Positions 53,793 to 63,029 of a DNA stretch of 64,000 bases are shown here, one piece after another. The stretch is from Sphingomonas sp. RIT328 (GTDB lineage Bacteria; Pseudomonadota; Alphaproteobacteria; Sphingomonadales; Sphingomonadaceae), in NCBI RefSeq assembly GCF_000632225.1, contig NZ_JFYV01000003.1:46505-110504 (forward strand), given 5' to 3'. Made by a program: the position numbers and the translations under genes. Positions within the stretch are counted from its first letter, which is position 1, and the number at the start of each line of letters is the position of its first letter. Under the pieces are notes generated by a model. It saw only the letters and a program-made list of their open reading frames with translations. It made no database searches and was not told the origin of the DNA.

Positions 53793-56700
53793 TCAGAAGG
53801 TCAGACGCGTCGTGATCGAGAATTGCCGATCGCTCTTGAAATAGGATCGCGGCGCGGTCAGCCCCTGCGGATTGAGCAGGAACACCGTCTTCGTGGTCGT
53901 ATCCAACAGGTTCTGCGCCTCGATCCCGATCTTGAAGTTCTTGTTGACCGTCAGGAACACCGACCCGTCGAGCTGCCCGGTCGACAGCGAATAGACCGGC
54001 AGGAACGGGAAGCAGCAATCCCGGTTGGTCAGCAGGAACTTCGAGCGCCAGCTATAGGCGAAACGGGCATAGATGCCGCCGCGATCGTAGAAGCCGGCGA
54101 CGTTGAAATTATATTTGGACAGGCCGGCAAGCGGCAGGTTGCTGTAGATCCCCGTCACGTCGAGCGGCGGCCGCGAGCCATCGGCGGATCCGTTGGTCGG
54201 CACGCCGTTGGGGATGTTGCTCGGATCGACGAAGGTGAAGGTCGCCTGCGTTCCCAATCCCGACAGGACGCCGGGCAGGAAGTCATAGGTCTGCTGGTAG
54301 CTCAGCTCGAAGCCCTTGACCTTGCCATGCCCCGGCGCATTGGCCGGGCCATTGACGGTGACGTCGAACGTCTGGCCGTTGTTGGTGAACGAGCGCTGAT
54401 AGCCGTAATTGTCGAGGATGATGTTGGTCAGGTCCTTGTAGAAGACCGCCCCGGTCAGCGACCCCACCTTGGCGAAATACCATTCGGCGGTGAGGTCGAA
54501 TTGCGTCGCCTCGATCGGCCGCAGATAGGGATTGCGCGCCGACGCCTGGAAACCGTAACTGCCCGCGATGTTCGCGCCCGACGGCGTGACACCGATATAG
54601 TTGCGCAGGTCGCCGAAATTGGGGCGCGAGATCGCCTTGGATGCGGCGAAGCGGAACAGCAGCTTGTCGTTGACCTGCAGCTTGGCGTTGAAGCTGGGCA
54701 ACCAGTTGCCGAACTTCTGGCTGGCGACGTCCGGACGCGACCCGCCGTTGGAGAAGGCCTGGATGGCCGATTGCTGCGCCGGTGACAGCGTACAGATCAC
54801 CGGAATGGTGCCCTGCTGCGTCGGATTGGCGATCGAATAGGCGCAGTAGCTTGCCAGATCCGTATAGCGCGCCGGGTTCTGCGTATCCGGCGTGAAGACG
54901 TTGTTCGGCGTCGGGAAAGTCAGCGCGCCGAACGATTCGTCCTTGGTGTGGACGTAGCGCACGCCGATATTGCCCGACAGGCTCATCCCGCCGCCGAAAT
55001 CGTCGATACCGAAGTCGGCACGGGCGTAGGCGCTCCACGTCGCCTCGGTATTGCGGTAATATTCGTTGGGCAGGAAATAGCCATCGGTGACGCCACTGCG
55101 ATCCTCCAGCGGCGTGTAATTGCCTCCGCCCGCCTTGGTCACCGTGCGCAGCAGCGCGGTCAGCGCGTCGTGGTCGCGCATGATATTGTCGGGGATGTAC
55201 CAGGTCGCCGGCGGCTGGACCGCTTGGTTGCGGTAGAAGTCCTTGTAGCCGAACAGCGAGGCCTGGTCGGTCGCTAGGCTGTTGAAGCCGACCGGGCCGC
55301 CGCCCGTCCAGGTATCGGAAACCGCGCCCCAATTGTTGTAATCGTTGGTCCGCACGGTCTGGTCGCGCTTCGAATAGCGGCCGCCGACGCGCAGCTTGCG
55401 CAGGAAGCTCTCGTCGCTGACGTCATATTGCAGGTCGCCGCGGAAGGCCCATTCGTCGCCGTCATTGTCGGCGCGGTTGTTGAATGCGTCGCGGAAATAG
55501 GTCGACGCCTTGTTGCCGAAATAGCCGGCGGTGTCGCGTCCGTCCGGTCGCAGCGTGATCTGCGGCGTCTGGCCGCGCAGGTCGATATCGACGCCGGAGA
55601 AGGTCGCCATATCGACGATGTCGTCGACGTTCTTCGACTGCGACTTCACATACTGGCCGTCGAGGTTGACGTGCAGCCGGTCGATCGGCTCGATCTTCGC
55701 GTTGAGCGAGAAATCCTGCGTCGTCGCCTTCTGGTAGAAATAGCGGTTGGAGAAGGTGGTGAAGATGCCGTTGGGGGCGAACTGGGTCAGCTCGCCATAG
55801 GTGCCGTCCGACCGATTGCCGAACACCGCGCCCGAACGCTTGACGATCGAGCCGCTGGTGAAGATGCCGTTATCGTCATAGGTGTTGGTGGTCCCGGCGC
55901 GCGGGAAGGTGGTGGTGACGTCGCCATAATAGACGTTCGGCTCGATCGTCTTCTCCAGCCAGTTCTGTTCACCGGTGGTGCGCAGATATTGCGCGGTGAG
56001 CAGGAACGTCTTGGCGGCATTTTCGAACTGCGCGGCGGCGGAGACGCCGATGCGCTTGCGGTCGAAGGTCTGCGTCCGCGATCCGCCGCCGACCGGCGCG
56101 TAGACCGGACCGGCACCGCCATTGGGCACCGGATAGGTATCGAACAGGCTCGACGCATAGCCGGTGCCGGCGTTGATCGTCCGCCCCTCGCCCGCATCCT
56201 GGACGCCGTTGCCGTTGCGATCGTCATTGTAGCGCGGCAGCATCGAGGCGAGGAACACCGAATCCGATCGGCTGTATTGCTGCGAATAGCTGGCGCTGGC
56301 GAGTATTCCGAAGCGGCTGCCGCCGGCGGTATCCCATTGCTGGCTGTACAGGCCGACGACCGAGGGTGCGCCGCGCCGCTCGAGATCGCCCCAGTTCATG
56401 CTGCCCGACAGATAGACCAGCCGCTGGTCCTGATCGAAGGGCTTGCGCGTGTTGATGTTGACCGTGCCGGAGATGCCGCCTTCGATCAGGTCGGCGGTCA
56501 GGTTCTTGAACACCTCGACCGAGCCGATCAATTCGCTCGGCACGTCGTTGAAGCCGATCTCACGGCCGCCCGACACCGCGAAGGTGTCACGGCCGTTGAA
56601 CTCGCCGCGCACGTAGCTCAGCCCGCGGATGACGACGCCCGAACCTTCGACCGAGAAATGCTGCGAATCGTTCGGCGCGGCGAAACGGCTGATCGCGACG

Positions 56701-57134
56701 CCGGGGACGCGCTGCAACGCTTCGTTGACCGACCGGTCGGGCAAGGCGCCGATGTCCTGCGCGGTGATCGCATCGACGACGGTGTCGCTGTTCTTCTTGA
56801 TGTTCTGCGCGGTGGCGAGGCTCTGGCGGACGCCGGTGACGACGATTTCCTCGCGTTCGGTATCGGGCGGGGTGACCGAGCTGTCCTGCGACGCGCCGGA
56901 GGTGCCGGTGGTCGCCGCGGCCTGCCCCTCCGCGGTCGGCGCGGTGCCGGCAGCGACGGCGGGGGTGCCCGATGTCGTCCCCTGCGATCCATCCGTCACC
57001 GGCTTCGTCGGCGTTGCGGTATCCTGGGCGATGGCAGGCTGCACCGCTCCGAACAGCGCGAACAATGACACACCGAGGCAAAGCTCATGCAGCGAGCTGC
57101 GACCCGCGCGACGCGTAGCACCAACCATCATCAT
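53793..57134 (-). CDS. TonB-dependent receptor, large, oligosaccharide type
   Basis: A 1113-residue outer-membrane receptor. The signal peptide (ends VQPAIAQD) is followed by a low-complexity Thr/Ala/Gly linker (about 38-85), a TonB-box-like EEIVVTG segment and the plug domain (ALPDRSVNEALQRVPGVAIS, GGISGTVNINTRKPF). The rest is the 22-strand barrel, ending in RLTF. There is no N-terminal STN signalling domain. Size and context fit sphingomonad and Caulobacter-type carbohydrate receptors. With flanking mannanases, uptake of manno-oligosaccharides is inferred. GGGG 4-8 nt upstream precedes three consecutive ATG codons. Confidence 0.92.
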   Translation of the reverse strand: MMMVGATRRAGRSSLHELCLGVSLFALFGAVQPAIAQDTATPTKPVTDGSQGTTSGTPAVAAGTAPTAEGQAAATTGTSGASQDSSVTPPDTEREEIVVTGVRQSLATAQNIKKNSDTVVDAITAQDIGALPDRSVNEALQRVPGVAISRFAAPNDSQHFSVEGSGVVIRGLSYVRGEFNGRDTFAVSGGREIGFNDVPSELIGSVEVFKNLTADLIEGGISGTVNINTRKPFDQDQRLVYLSGSMNWGDLERRGAPSVVGLYSQQWDTAGGSRFGILASASYSQQYSRSDSVFLASMLPRYNDDRNGNGVQDAGEGRTINAGTGYASSLFDTYPVPNGGAGPVYAPVGGGSRTQTFDRKRIGVSAAAQFENAAKTFLLTAQYLRTTGEQNWLEKTIEPNVYYGDVTTTFPRAGTTNTYDDNGIFTSGSIVKRSGAVFGNRSDGTYGELTQFAPNGIFTTFSNRYFYQKATTQDFSLNAKIEPIDRLHVNLDGQYVKSQSKNVDDIVDMATFSGVDIDLRGQTPQITLRPDGRDTAGYFGNKASTYFRDAFNNRADNDGDEWAFRGDLQYDVSDESFLRKLRVGGRYSKRDQTVRTNDYNNWGAVSDTWTGGGPVGFNSLATDQASLFGYKDFYRNQAVQPPATWYIPDNIMRDHDALTALLRTVTKAGGGNYTPLEDRSGVTDGYFLPNEYYRNTEATWSAYARADFGIDDFGGGMSLSGNIGVRYVHTKDESFGALTFPTPNNVFTPDTQNPARYTDLASYCAYSIANPTQQGTIPVICTLSPAQQSAIQAFSNGGSRPDVASQKFGNWLPSFNAKLQVNDKLLFRFAASKAISRPNFGDLRNYIGVTPSGANIAGSYGFQASARNPYLRPIEATQFDLTAEWYFAKVGSLTGAVFYKDLTNIILDNYGYQRSFTNNGQTFDVTVNGPANAPGHGKVKGFELSYQQTYDFLPGVLSGLGTQATFTFVDPSNIPNGVPTNGSADGSRPPLDVTGIYSNLPLAGLSKYNFNVAGFYDRGGIYARFAYSWRSKFLLTNRDCCFPFLPVYSLSTGQLDGSVFLTVNKNFKIGIEAQNLLDTTTKTVFLLNPQGLTAPRSYFKSDRQFSITTRLTF

Positions 57135-57493
57135 GTCCCCTTTCAGTCCTCATCCCACGACATTCCCACCGGTTTCGCCCGAGGTTTCCGGCTTGGCATA
57201 TGATCCGCCATTGTTGCCGATTATGTCTGACCTGGTGCGTATCGTGTCGGAAAAGCACCGACAAGACAAATATCGAAACTTGATATAAGAATTGCAGCGT
57301 GTAGGTTTTGAGCAACAGGTATGGCCGATATCAATCTGTCGGCATCGCCTGAGCAGGGGGTGCGCTTGAGGCCCAACACGGAGACGCGGGCGCCATGCTC
57401 ACCGCACGCATTGCGGCAGCCGGTGCATGTGTCGGATACGCCGCCTACCGCACACGCCGAACCGGTCCGTCCGTCGCGATGAAGGAGCAAGAG
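57135..57493. promoter_or_regulatory. Divergent regulatory region with two spaced inverted repeats
   Basis: The 359-bp gap between the receptor (leftward) and the GH5 gene (rightward) must hold both promoters. Two inverted repeats with 7-nt spacers lie side by side: TGTCGG-N7-CCGACA (57245-57263) and ATATC-N7-GATAT (57270-57286), in unusually AT-rich sequence. They may bind the ROK protein or another sugar regulator. No gene is supported here; an in-frame upstream extension of GH5 from 57395 is rejected. Confidence 0.5.
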
Positions 57494-58837
57494 ATGGCAA
57501 GGATCGACAGACGCACCGCACTGTTCGGCGGCGTCGCCGCGCTGGCCGGATGCACGACGGTGGCACGGCCGGGCCGCACGGCGGGCGCCTCGCGCTTCGT
57601 CACCGTCGACGGCCACCGCTTCCGGCGCGGGGGCAAGGCCTATCGCTATGCCGGCGCCAACATCTGGTATGGCGCGTGGCTCGGCGCGCCGACCGGTTAC
57701 GGCGACCGGGCGCGGCTCGCGCGGGAGCTCGACCGGCTGCAGGCGCTCGGCATCCGCAACCTGCGCATCCTCGGCTCTGCGGAACTGTCGCCGCTCAGGA
57801 ACTCGATCACGCCGGGATTCCGCGACCGCAGCGCGATCTATAACGCCGATCTGCTGCACGGGCTCGACTGGACGCTGGCCGAGATGGCGCAGCGCGATAT
57901 GACCGCGGTGATCTACCTGACCAACTTCTGGGAATGGTCGGGCGGGATGATGACCTATCTGTCGTGGGTCAACGGCGGCCGCTACATCGACATGAACGAT
58001 CCGGCGCATCCCTGGCCGGCCTTCGCCGACTGGAACGCCGCCTTCTACGGCAATGCGCCGGCGCAGGCACTCTATCGCGACTATGTCCGCGCGCTGGTGT
58101 CGCGGACCAACAGCGTCACCGGGATCGCTTATGCCGACGATCCGACGATCATGGCCTGGCAGCTCGCCAACGAGCCGCGCCCGGCGGGATCGGCCGCCGT
58201 GGCGGTGGCGCATCTGCCGGACTTCTACCGCTGGGTCGACGAGACCGCGCGTTTCATCAAGACGCTCGACCGCCATCACCTCGTCTCGACCGGATCGGAG
58301 GGGCTGAAGGGCGCGATCGAGCGCGAGGATATCGTGCTCGCGACGCACGGTCTCGCGTCGGTCGATTATCTCACCGCGCATATCTGGCCGAACAACTGGA
58401 GCTGGATGGATGCGGGCGATCTCGCCGGCACCTATGACGCCGGCGCCGCCAGGGTCGCCGATTATGTCGACGCGCATATCCGGATGGCGACCACGCTCGG
58501 CAAGCCGCTGGTGATCGAGGAGTTCGGCTATCCGCGCGACGGCGCGGCCGCCTATGATCCGGCGATCGGCACGACCTACAAGGATCGCTTCTACCGGCAG
58601 ATCTATGCCGCGGTCGAGGCCGACGCCCGCCGCGGCGGGCCGCTCGCCGGGTCCAATTTCTGGGCGTGGAACGGCGAGGCGCGCGCGCAGCATCCCGACC
58701 ATCGCTTCCAGCGCGGCGACACCGCCTATATGGGTGATCCGCCGCACGAGCCGCAGGGCTGGTATGGTGTGTTCGACAGCGACCTCGCGACGCAGGCGGT
58801 CATCCGCGCCCATGCCGCGACGCTCGCCGCGCTGTGA
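57494..58837 (+). CDS. GH5 (subfamily 7-like) endo-beta-1,4-mannanase lipoprotein
   Basis: A 447-residue enzyme. The N-terminus RIDRRTALFGGVAALAGC combines a twin-Arg motif with a lipobox (LAGC), so Tat export and lipid anchoring are likely. The TIM barrel shows GH5 catalytic residues: acid/base Glu227 in WQLANEPRP and nucleophile Glu343 in VIEEFGYP. AHIWPNNWSWMD carries the conserved His-Trp region, and FWAWNGEAR the late aromatic strand, as in GH5_7 mannanases. It cuts internal beta-1,4-mannosidic bonds. Start 57494 has AAGGAGC at 8 nt. Confidence 0.9.
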   Translation: MARIDRRTALFGGVAALAGCTTVARPGRTAGASRFVTVDGHRFRRGGKAYRYAGANIWYGAWLGAPTGYGDRARLARELDRLQALGIRNLRILGSAELSPLRNSITPGFRDRSAIYNADLLHGLDWTLAEMAQRDMTAVIYLTNFWEWSGGMMTYLSWVNGGRYIDMNDPAHPWPAFADWNAAFYGNAPAQALYRDYVRALVSRTNSVTGIAYADDPTIMAWQLANEPRPAGSAAVAVAHLPDFYRWVDETARFIKTLDRHHLVSTGSEGLKGAIEREDIVLATHGLASVDYLTAHIWPNNWSWMDAGDLAGTYDAGAARVADYVDAHIRMATTLGKPLVIEEFGYPRDGAAAYDPAIGTTYKDRFYRQIYAAVEADARRGGPLAGSNFWAWNGEARAQHPDHRFQRGDTAYMGDPPHEPQGWYGVFDSDLATQAVIRAHAATLAAL

Positions 58838-59877
58838 TACTGACTCGTCGAGCCGCGATCGCGCTGACGGCGGCTGCCGGTCTCGCGCCGGCGCTGCCCG
58901 CCCGGGGCGCTGCGCCCCGCATCCTGTCGAACCGGCGGGCGTCGCCCGCGGCGCGGCGGCTCTACGCCTATCTGTGGAGCCAATATGGCAGGCGGACGCT
59001 GACCGGCCAGCAGGAGCAGGGCGCGCTGCCGCCCAATCGTAATCGCGAACTCGCCTATCTCGAGCAGATCACCGGCCGGCTGCCGGCGATCCTCGGGCTC
59101 GACTATATCAACCCGCGCGACAATGACGCGGTCAACGACCGTGCCACGGCCTGGGCGCGCGCCGGCGGCATCGTCACGCTCTGCTGGCATTGGGGCGCGC
59201 CCGACATCGGCACCGGCTACGAGAATGCCAAGCGCGATTTCGACGTCGCCGCGGCGCTTCGCCCCGGTACGCCGCAGCAGGAGGCGATGCTGCGCGATCT
59301 CGACGCCACCGCGGCGCGGCTCGCCGTGCTGCGCGACCGCGGCGTGCCGGTGCTGTGGCGCCCGTTCCACGAGTTCAGCGGCGACTGGTTCTGGTGGGGC
59401 AAACATGGCCCCGACGCCTTCAAGGCGCTCTGGGCGCTGATGTACGACCGCTATACCCGGCTGCACCGGCTCGACCATCTGATCTGGGTGCTCGGCTGGG
59501 CGGGCCAGAATGTCGATCCCGCTTATTATCCGGGCCGCGCCTCGGTCGATATCGCCGGAGCGGACATCTATGCGAAGGACCACGGCAATCTCGCGCCGAT
59601 GTTCGCGCAGGTGAAGCGGATCGTCGGCGAGACGGTGCCGATCTGCCTGCATGAGAACGGCCCGGTGCCCGATCCGGCGTTACTCGGGCCGAACGCGGAC
59701 TGGCTGTGGTTCATGACCTGGCATACGCGCTGGCTGATGGGCGACGACCAGAATCAGCCCGACCAGCTCCGCCGCGCTTTCGACTCGGCACGCTATGTGA
59801 CGCGGGACGAGCTGCCCGCTTCGATCGGCTGGCGCCCTCCGAGGCGGCGCGATGCCGTCGCTCACCCGGCCAGATAG
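58834..59877 (+). CDS. GH26 endo-beta-mannanase
   Basis: A 347-residue enzyme with a Tat-like signal (LTRRAAIALTAAAGLAPALP). The clan GH-A barrel has the GH26 signatures: acid/base Glu180 in WRPFHEFSGDWFWWG and nucleophile Glu274 in ICLHENGPV. GQQEQGALPPN near the N-terminus and VTLCWHWGAP also match bacterial GH26. Beta-1,4-mannan is the usual substrate. The GTG start overlaps the GH5 stop by 4 nt (GTGA), so the two mannanases are translationally coupled. The 3' end overlaps the convergent photolyase by 16 nt. Confidence 0.92.
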   Translation: MILTRRAAIALTAAAGLAPALPARGAAPRILSNRRASPAARRLYAYLWSQYGRRTLTGQQEQGALPPNRNRELAYLEQITGRLPAILGLDYINPRDNDAVNDRATAWARAGGIVTLCWHWGAPDIGTGYENAKRDFDVAAALRPGTPQQEAMLRDLDATAARLAVLRDRGVPVLWRPFHEFSGDWFWWGKHGPDAFKALWALMYDRYTRLHRLDHLIWVLGWAGQNVDPAYYPGRASVDIAGADIYAKDHGNLAPMFAQVKRIVGETVPICLHENGPVPDPALLGPNADWLWFMTWHTRWLMGDDQNQPDQLRRAFDSARYVTRDELPASIGWRPPRRRDAVAHPAR

Positions 59878-61325
59878 CGATCGCCGGGCAGAGCGTCGGG
59901 CACCGACACCGCCGGCGTCGGGAGCGCCGCTGCCGCCCCCAGCCACGCCGCGCCGCCGTCGCGATGCCGGGTCGAACCGTCGCCGCGGGTCGCCACCCGG
60001 CCATAGACGGGGCGGTCCCGATCGGACGGCGCCCCGCCGAACATCGCCGCGATATTGCCGTAGGTCGACGGATCGCGCCCGTCGAGGCTCAGCCGGTCGT
60101 TGAGATAGCAGGCGGTCGCCCACGCCGTCTGCGGATCGGGCGTCATCGCGAGGATGCGCTTGCCCCAATACATGCGCAGATTGTTGTGCATCCAGCCGTG
60201 GACGAGGAACTGGCGCTGGCAGGCGTTCCACGTCTCGTCGCGCGTCTCACCGCATAGCATCGCGGCGAGCGGCTCGAGTTCGGGTCGGTGATCACCCGCA
60301 TGGTCGCTCAGGCTGTGCCGCGCCCAGTCGGCGACCCGGTCGTAATGCTCGGGCCGGGCAAGGCCGCGCGCCTGATAGTGGAACCATTCGCGCCAGCCGA
60401 GCAGCTCGTCGGCGAATTTGCGCTTGTGCTGCGCGCCGGCCCTGCTGGCGTCGACCGCCGCCATCACCTCGCGCGGTCCGAGCACGCCGAAGTGGAGATA
60501 GGGCGACAGGCCGCTCGCCCCGTCGGCGCGGGTCGCATCGTTGCGTGCGGAGGCATAGCCGGGGAGCACCTCCGTCGTCAGCCGCGCGAGCCGGATTAGC
60601 GCCGCCGCCCGCCCGGGCGCATGGCTGTCGCTCGCCGGCAGGCTGTGATCGATCGACAGGCGCGCGACCAGAGCGTCGAGATCCGCGTCGTCGAGCCGGT
60701 CGGCGACGAAGGGCAGTGCGCCCGCATACGGCGCGACCTCGCTGGGCTCGTCCGCCACCCCGCTCCAGCGCTCACGCTCGGGCTCGTGCCGCCGCAGGAA
60801 GCCCGACCGACCGCGAATCCCGTCGCCGATCACCGCGGGCGGGACGAGGCAGGCAGCCTCGACCAGATAGACCGGCGCGTCCGATCGTGCCGCGACCCGC
60901 TCCGCCTGCCAGCGCGCGACGAAGGTCGGCTGATCCTCGGCGACGATCGCCGCCGCGGCGGCGCCGAGCCGGTGAACGAGGCCAGGCTCGCGCCGCTCGG
61001 CACGGTCGACATGGCCGGCGAAGGCGAGCCCCCGCGCCGCGCAGCCGGCGCCGAGATCGCGGCCCGCACCGAGGATGAAGCGATGCAACCGGTCGGACGC
61101 ATAGGGATAATCCTCGCGCACGCCGTGATAGACGAGCACCGGCAGGCGCAGCGCATTGCCGAGCCGCACCGCCGCGTCGATCACCGGATTGTCGCGGGCG
61201 CGCAAGGCCTGTTGCAGCCAGCACAATATGTACCGCCCGTCGTGTCGGACCGGCCGGTGATTCGCGGCGCGCACCCGTGGCGCCTCGCGCCAGTCGGCGA
61301 GTGCCGGCGGCAGATCCGGCGTCAC
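59862..61325 (-). CDS. phr: Class II-type DNA photolyase
   Basis: A 487-residue flavoprotein photolyase. The N-terminal Rossmann domain (about 20-150) starts RYILCWLQQALRARDNPV. The C-terminal FAD-binding domain has the class II signatures GLSPYLHFGVLG, WNACQRQFLVHGWMHNNLRM, YWGKRIL and LNDRLSLDGRDPSTYG. It should repair cyclobutane pyrimidine dimers using light. The GTG start at 61325 overlaps the DUF427 stop (GTGA); GTG 61328 is the neighbour alternative. A long in-frame upstream extension is not supported. Confidence 0.88.
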   Translation of the reverse strand: MTPDLPPALADWREAPRVRAANHRPVRHDGRYILCWLQQALRARDNPVIDAAVRLGNALRLPVLVYHGVREDYPYASDRLHRFILGAGRDLGAGCAARGLAFAGHVDRAERREPGLVHRLGAAAAAIVAEDQPTFVARWQAERVAARSDAPVYLVEAACLVPPAVIGDGIRGRSGFLRRHEPERERWSGVADEPSEVAPYAGALPFVADRLDDADLDALVARLSIDHSLPASDSHAPGRAAALIRLARLTTEVLPGYASARNDATRADGASGLSPYLHFGVLGPREVMAAVDASRAGAQHKRKFADELLGWREWFHYQARGLARPEHYDRVADWARHSLSDHAGDHRPELEPLAAMLCGETRDETWNACQRQFLVHGWMHNNLRMYWGKRILAMTPDPQTAWATACYLNDRLSLDGRDPSTYGNIAAMFGGAPSDRDRPVYGRVATRGDGSTRHRDGGAAWLGAAAALPTPAVSVPDALPGDRYLAG

Positions 61326-61816
61326 CACCCCATGCTGCCCGGCGCGCCCTTGAACGGGCCGGCAAGGTCGCTGGTGATCCAGCCGCCGTAGAAGCCGCCC
61401 GGTTGCGGGCGTACCACCTCGCCGTCGATCGTGCATCGATCGAGCGGCGCGGCGTAGAAGGCGACGTGATCGCGTAGCATGGCGAAGGCGCGGGTCGGAT
61501 CGGGATAGCTCCACGCGACGTCGCGCAGCAGCGTTCCGCCGACATCGAGATGCCAATAGACCGCCTCGCCCTTCCATTCGCACAGCGAGCGGCGATCGGA
61601 GGCGCGCAGCAGCCCCGGCGCGATCGACTCGGGCGGCAGATACCAGCTCGGCGGATGGCTGGTTTCCAGCGTGCGGACCGCGCGGCCTGTGTCGGCGACG
61701 CATTGGCCGCGATGCTCGATGCGGACGTGCCGGTCGCTGCGCTCGGCGACGGCGGGACGCGGGAAATCCCAGACGCTCTGCTGGCCTTCGCCGACCGGAT
61801 CGCGATACGGCCTCAT
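61322..61816 (-). CDS. DUF427 protein coupled to photolyase
   Basis: A 164-residue protein with the DUF427 pattern: SVWDFPRPAVAERSDRHVRI, then TSHPPSWYLPPESI, CEWKGEAVYW and VAWSYPDPTRAF. The family adopts a small beta-barrel of unknown activity. Its stop overlaps the photolyase start by 4 nt, so a shared role in light response or photorepair is suggested. Start 61816 gives a natural family N-terminus; the frame stays open to 62119 but that stretch shows no similarity. Confidence 0.82.
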   Translation of the reverse strand: MRPYRDPVGEGQQSVWDFPRPAVAERSDRHVRIEHRGQCVADTGRAVRTLETSHPPSWYLPPESIAPGLLRASDRRSLCEWKGEAVYWHLDVGGTLLRDVAWSYPDPTRAFAMLRDHVAFYAAPLDRCTIDGEVVRPQPGGFYGGWITSDLAGPFKGAPGSMGW

Positions 61817-62069
61817 CGCCGTGGCGACGCCTGCCCGGCGGAGTGCCCTGCCGCGCCCCAAAGTCTTCGCCCGATCGAACCCATGATCATCTCCTGCGAA
61901 ACGTCGCGCCGCTACGGGTAAGCGCGAGGGACCCGCCGCGGTTCCCGATGCGACGGGCGAGCGGTGTGGCGGGCATATCGATGCCGCATTCGACCAAGGT
62001 CGGGATGGCCATATCCCGGCGGCGCCCCATCGTCGGCGCACCGTCCCCTCGCGCTGCCGACGAAGAGGA

Positions 62070-62945
62070 ATGTCCGTGCGATTTCTGCTCTCGATTGTCG
62101 CCCCGTTGCTTGCCCTCACCTCCGCCGCGGCGGCTGGGCCGACCTCGGGAAACGCCGCGGTCGCGATCTGGCCGGCCGGGGCGCCGGGGTCGGCTCGGCA
62201 TGCGGACGAGCCGGAGCGGCTGGAGGCCGGCGTCTACGTCCACAACGTCCATCGCCCGTCGCTGACCGTGCTGCGGCCCGATCCAGCGCGCGCGAATGGC
62301 GTCGGCATCGTCATCCTGCCCGGTGGCGGGCACCGCATGCTGGTGTTCGAGAATGAAGGGCTCGTTCCGGCGCGCGCGCTCAACCGCTATGGCGTCACCG
62401 CCTTCGTGCTCAAATACCGGCTCGCGCGCGAACCCGGCTCGCCCTACACGATCGAAGGTGATGCGGCTGCCGATGCGCGGCGGGCGATCCGCTGGGTGCG
62501 TGCCCACGCGCGCGACTATGGCGTCGACCCGCACCGGATCGGCGTGATGGGCTTTTCCGCGGGCGGCGAGCTGGTGTCGCTGGTCGCCGATCATCCGCCG
62601 CCGCCCGCGCGCACATCGGACGATGCGATCGATCGCGTCTCGGCACGGCCGGACTTCCAGGTGCTGGTCTATCCGGGGCCGCTCGGTATCCCGGCGAGCG
62701 CCGCCGCCGGCGCGCCGCCCGCGTTCATCGCCGCGGGATCGCGCGACGCCTGCTGCGCCGCGCCGGCCGTCGCCTTGTACACGCAATTGCGCGAGGCCGG
62801 CGTCTCCGCCGAGCTGCATATGTTCGCCGATACCGATCACGGCTTCAACCTTGCGGTTCATAACGACCGCATCTCGATCCTGCACTGGCCGGATCGCCTC
62901 GCCGACTGGCTCGCTGACGAAGGATGGCTGATCCCCCGACGGTGA
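62070..62945 (+). CDS. Secreted alpha/beta-hydrolase esterase (acetyl esterase-like)
   Basis: A 291-residue protein with signal peptide FLLSIVAPLLALTSAAAAGP. The oxyanion region GIVILPGGGHRMLVFENEG, nucleophile MGFSAGGELVS and C-terminal DTDHGFNLAV (His) give the catalytic machinery of BD-FAE/acetyl-xylan-type esterases. It is divergent from DUF427. Carbohydrate deacetylation is plausible, and it may serve the nearby mannan locus although it lies outside it. ATG 62070 is very close to its GAGGA; GTG 62076 has better spacing. Confidence 0.85.
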   Translation: MSVRFLLSIVAPLLALTSAAAAGPTSGNAAVAIWPAGAPGSARHADEPERLEAGVYVHNVHRPSLTVLRPDPARANGVGIVILPGGGHRMLVFENEGLVPARALNRYGVTAFVLKYRLAREPGSPYTIEGDAAADARRAIRWVRAHARDYGVDPHRIGVMGFSAGGELVSLVADHPPPPARTSDDAIDRVSARPDFQVLVYPGPLGIPASAAAGAPPAFIAAGSRDACCAAPAVALYTQLREAGVSAELHMFADTDHGFNLAVHNDRISILHWPDRLADWLADEGWLIPRR

Positions 62946-63029
62946 GCCTGTCGCGATACCGGCGAAGGATGGACCGGTCCGCCGGCAGCGGGCATGATCG
63001 GGCGGCAATCGTGGCGGAGCCAGAGACCG

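Noticed and set aside
53793..57134. Siderophore receptor interpretation of the TonB-dependent receptor
   Set aside because: No STN domain, sigma/anti-sigma genes or iron genes nearby; the context is glycoside hydrolases.
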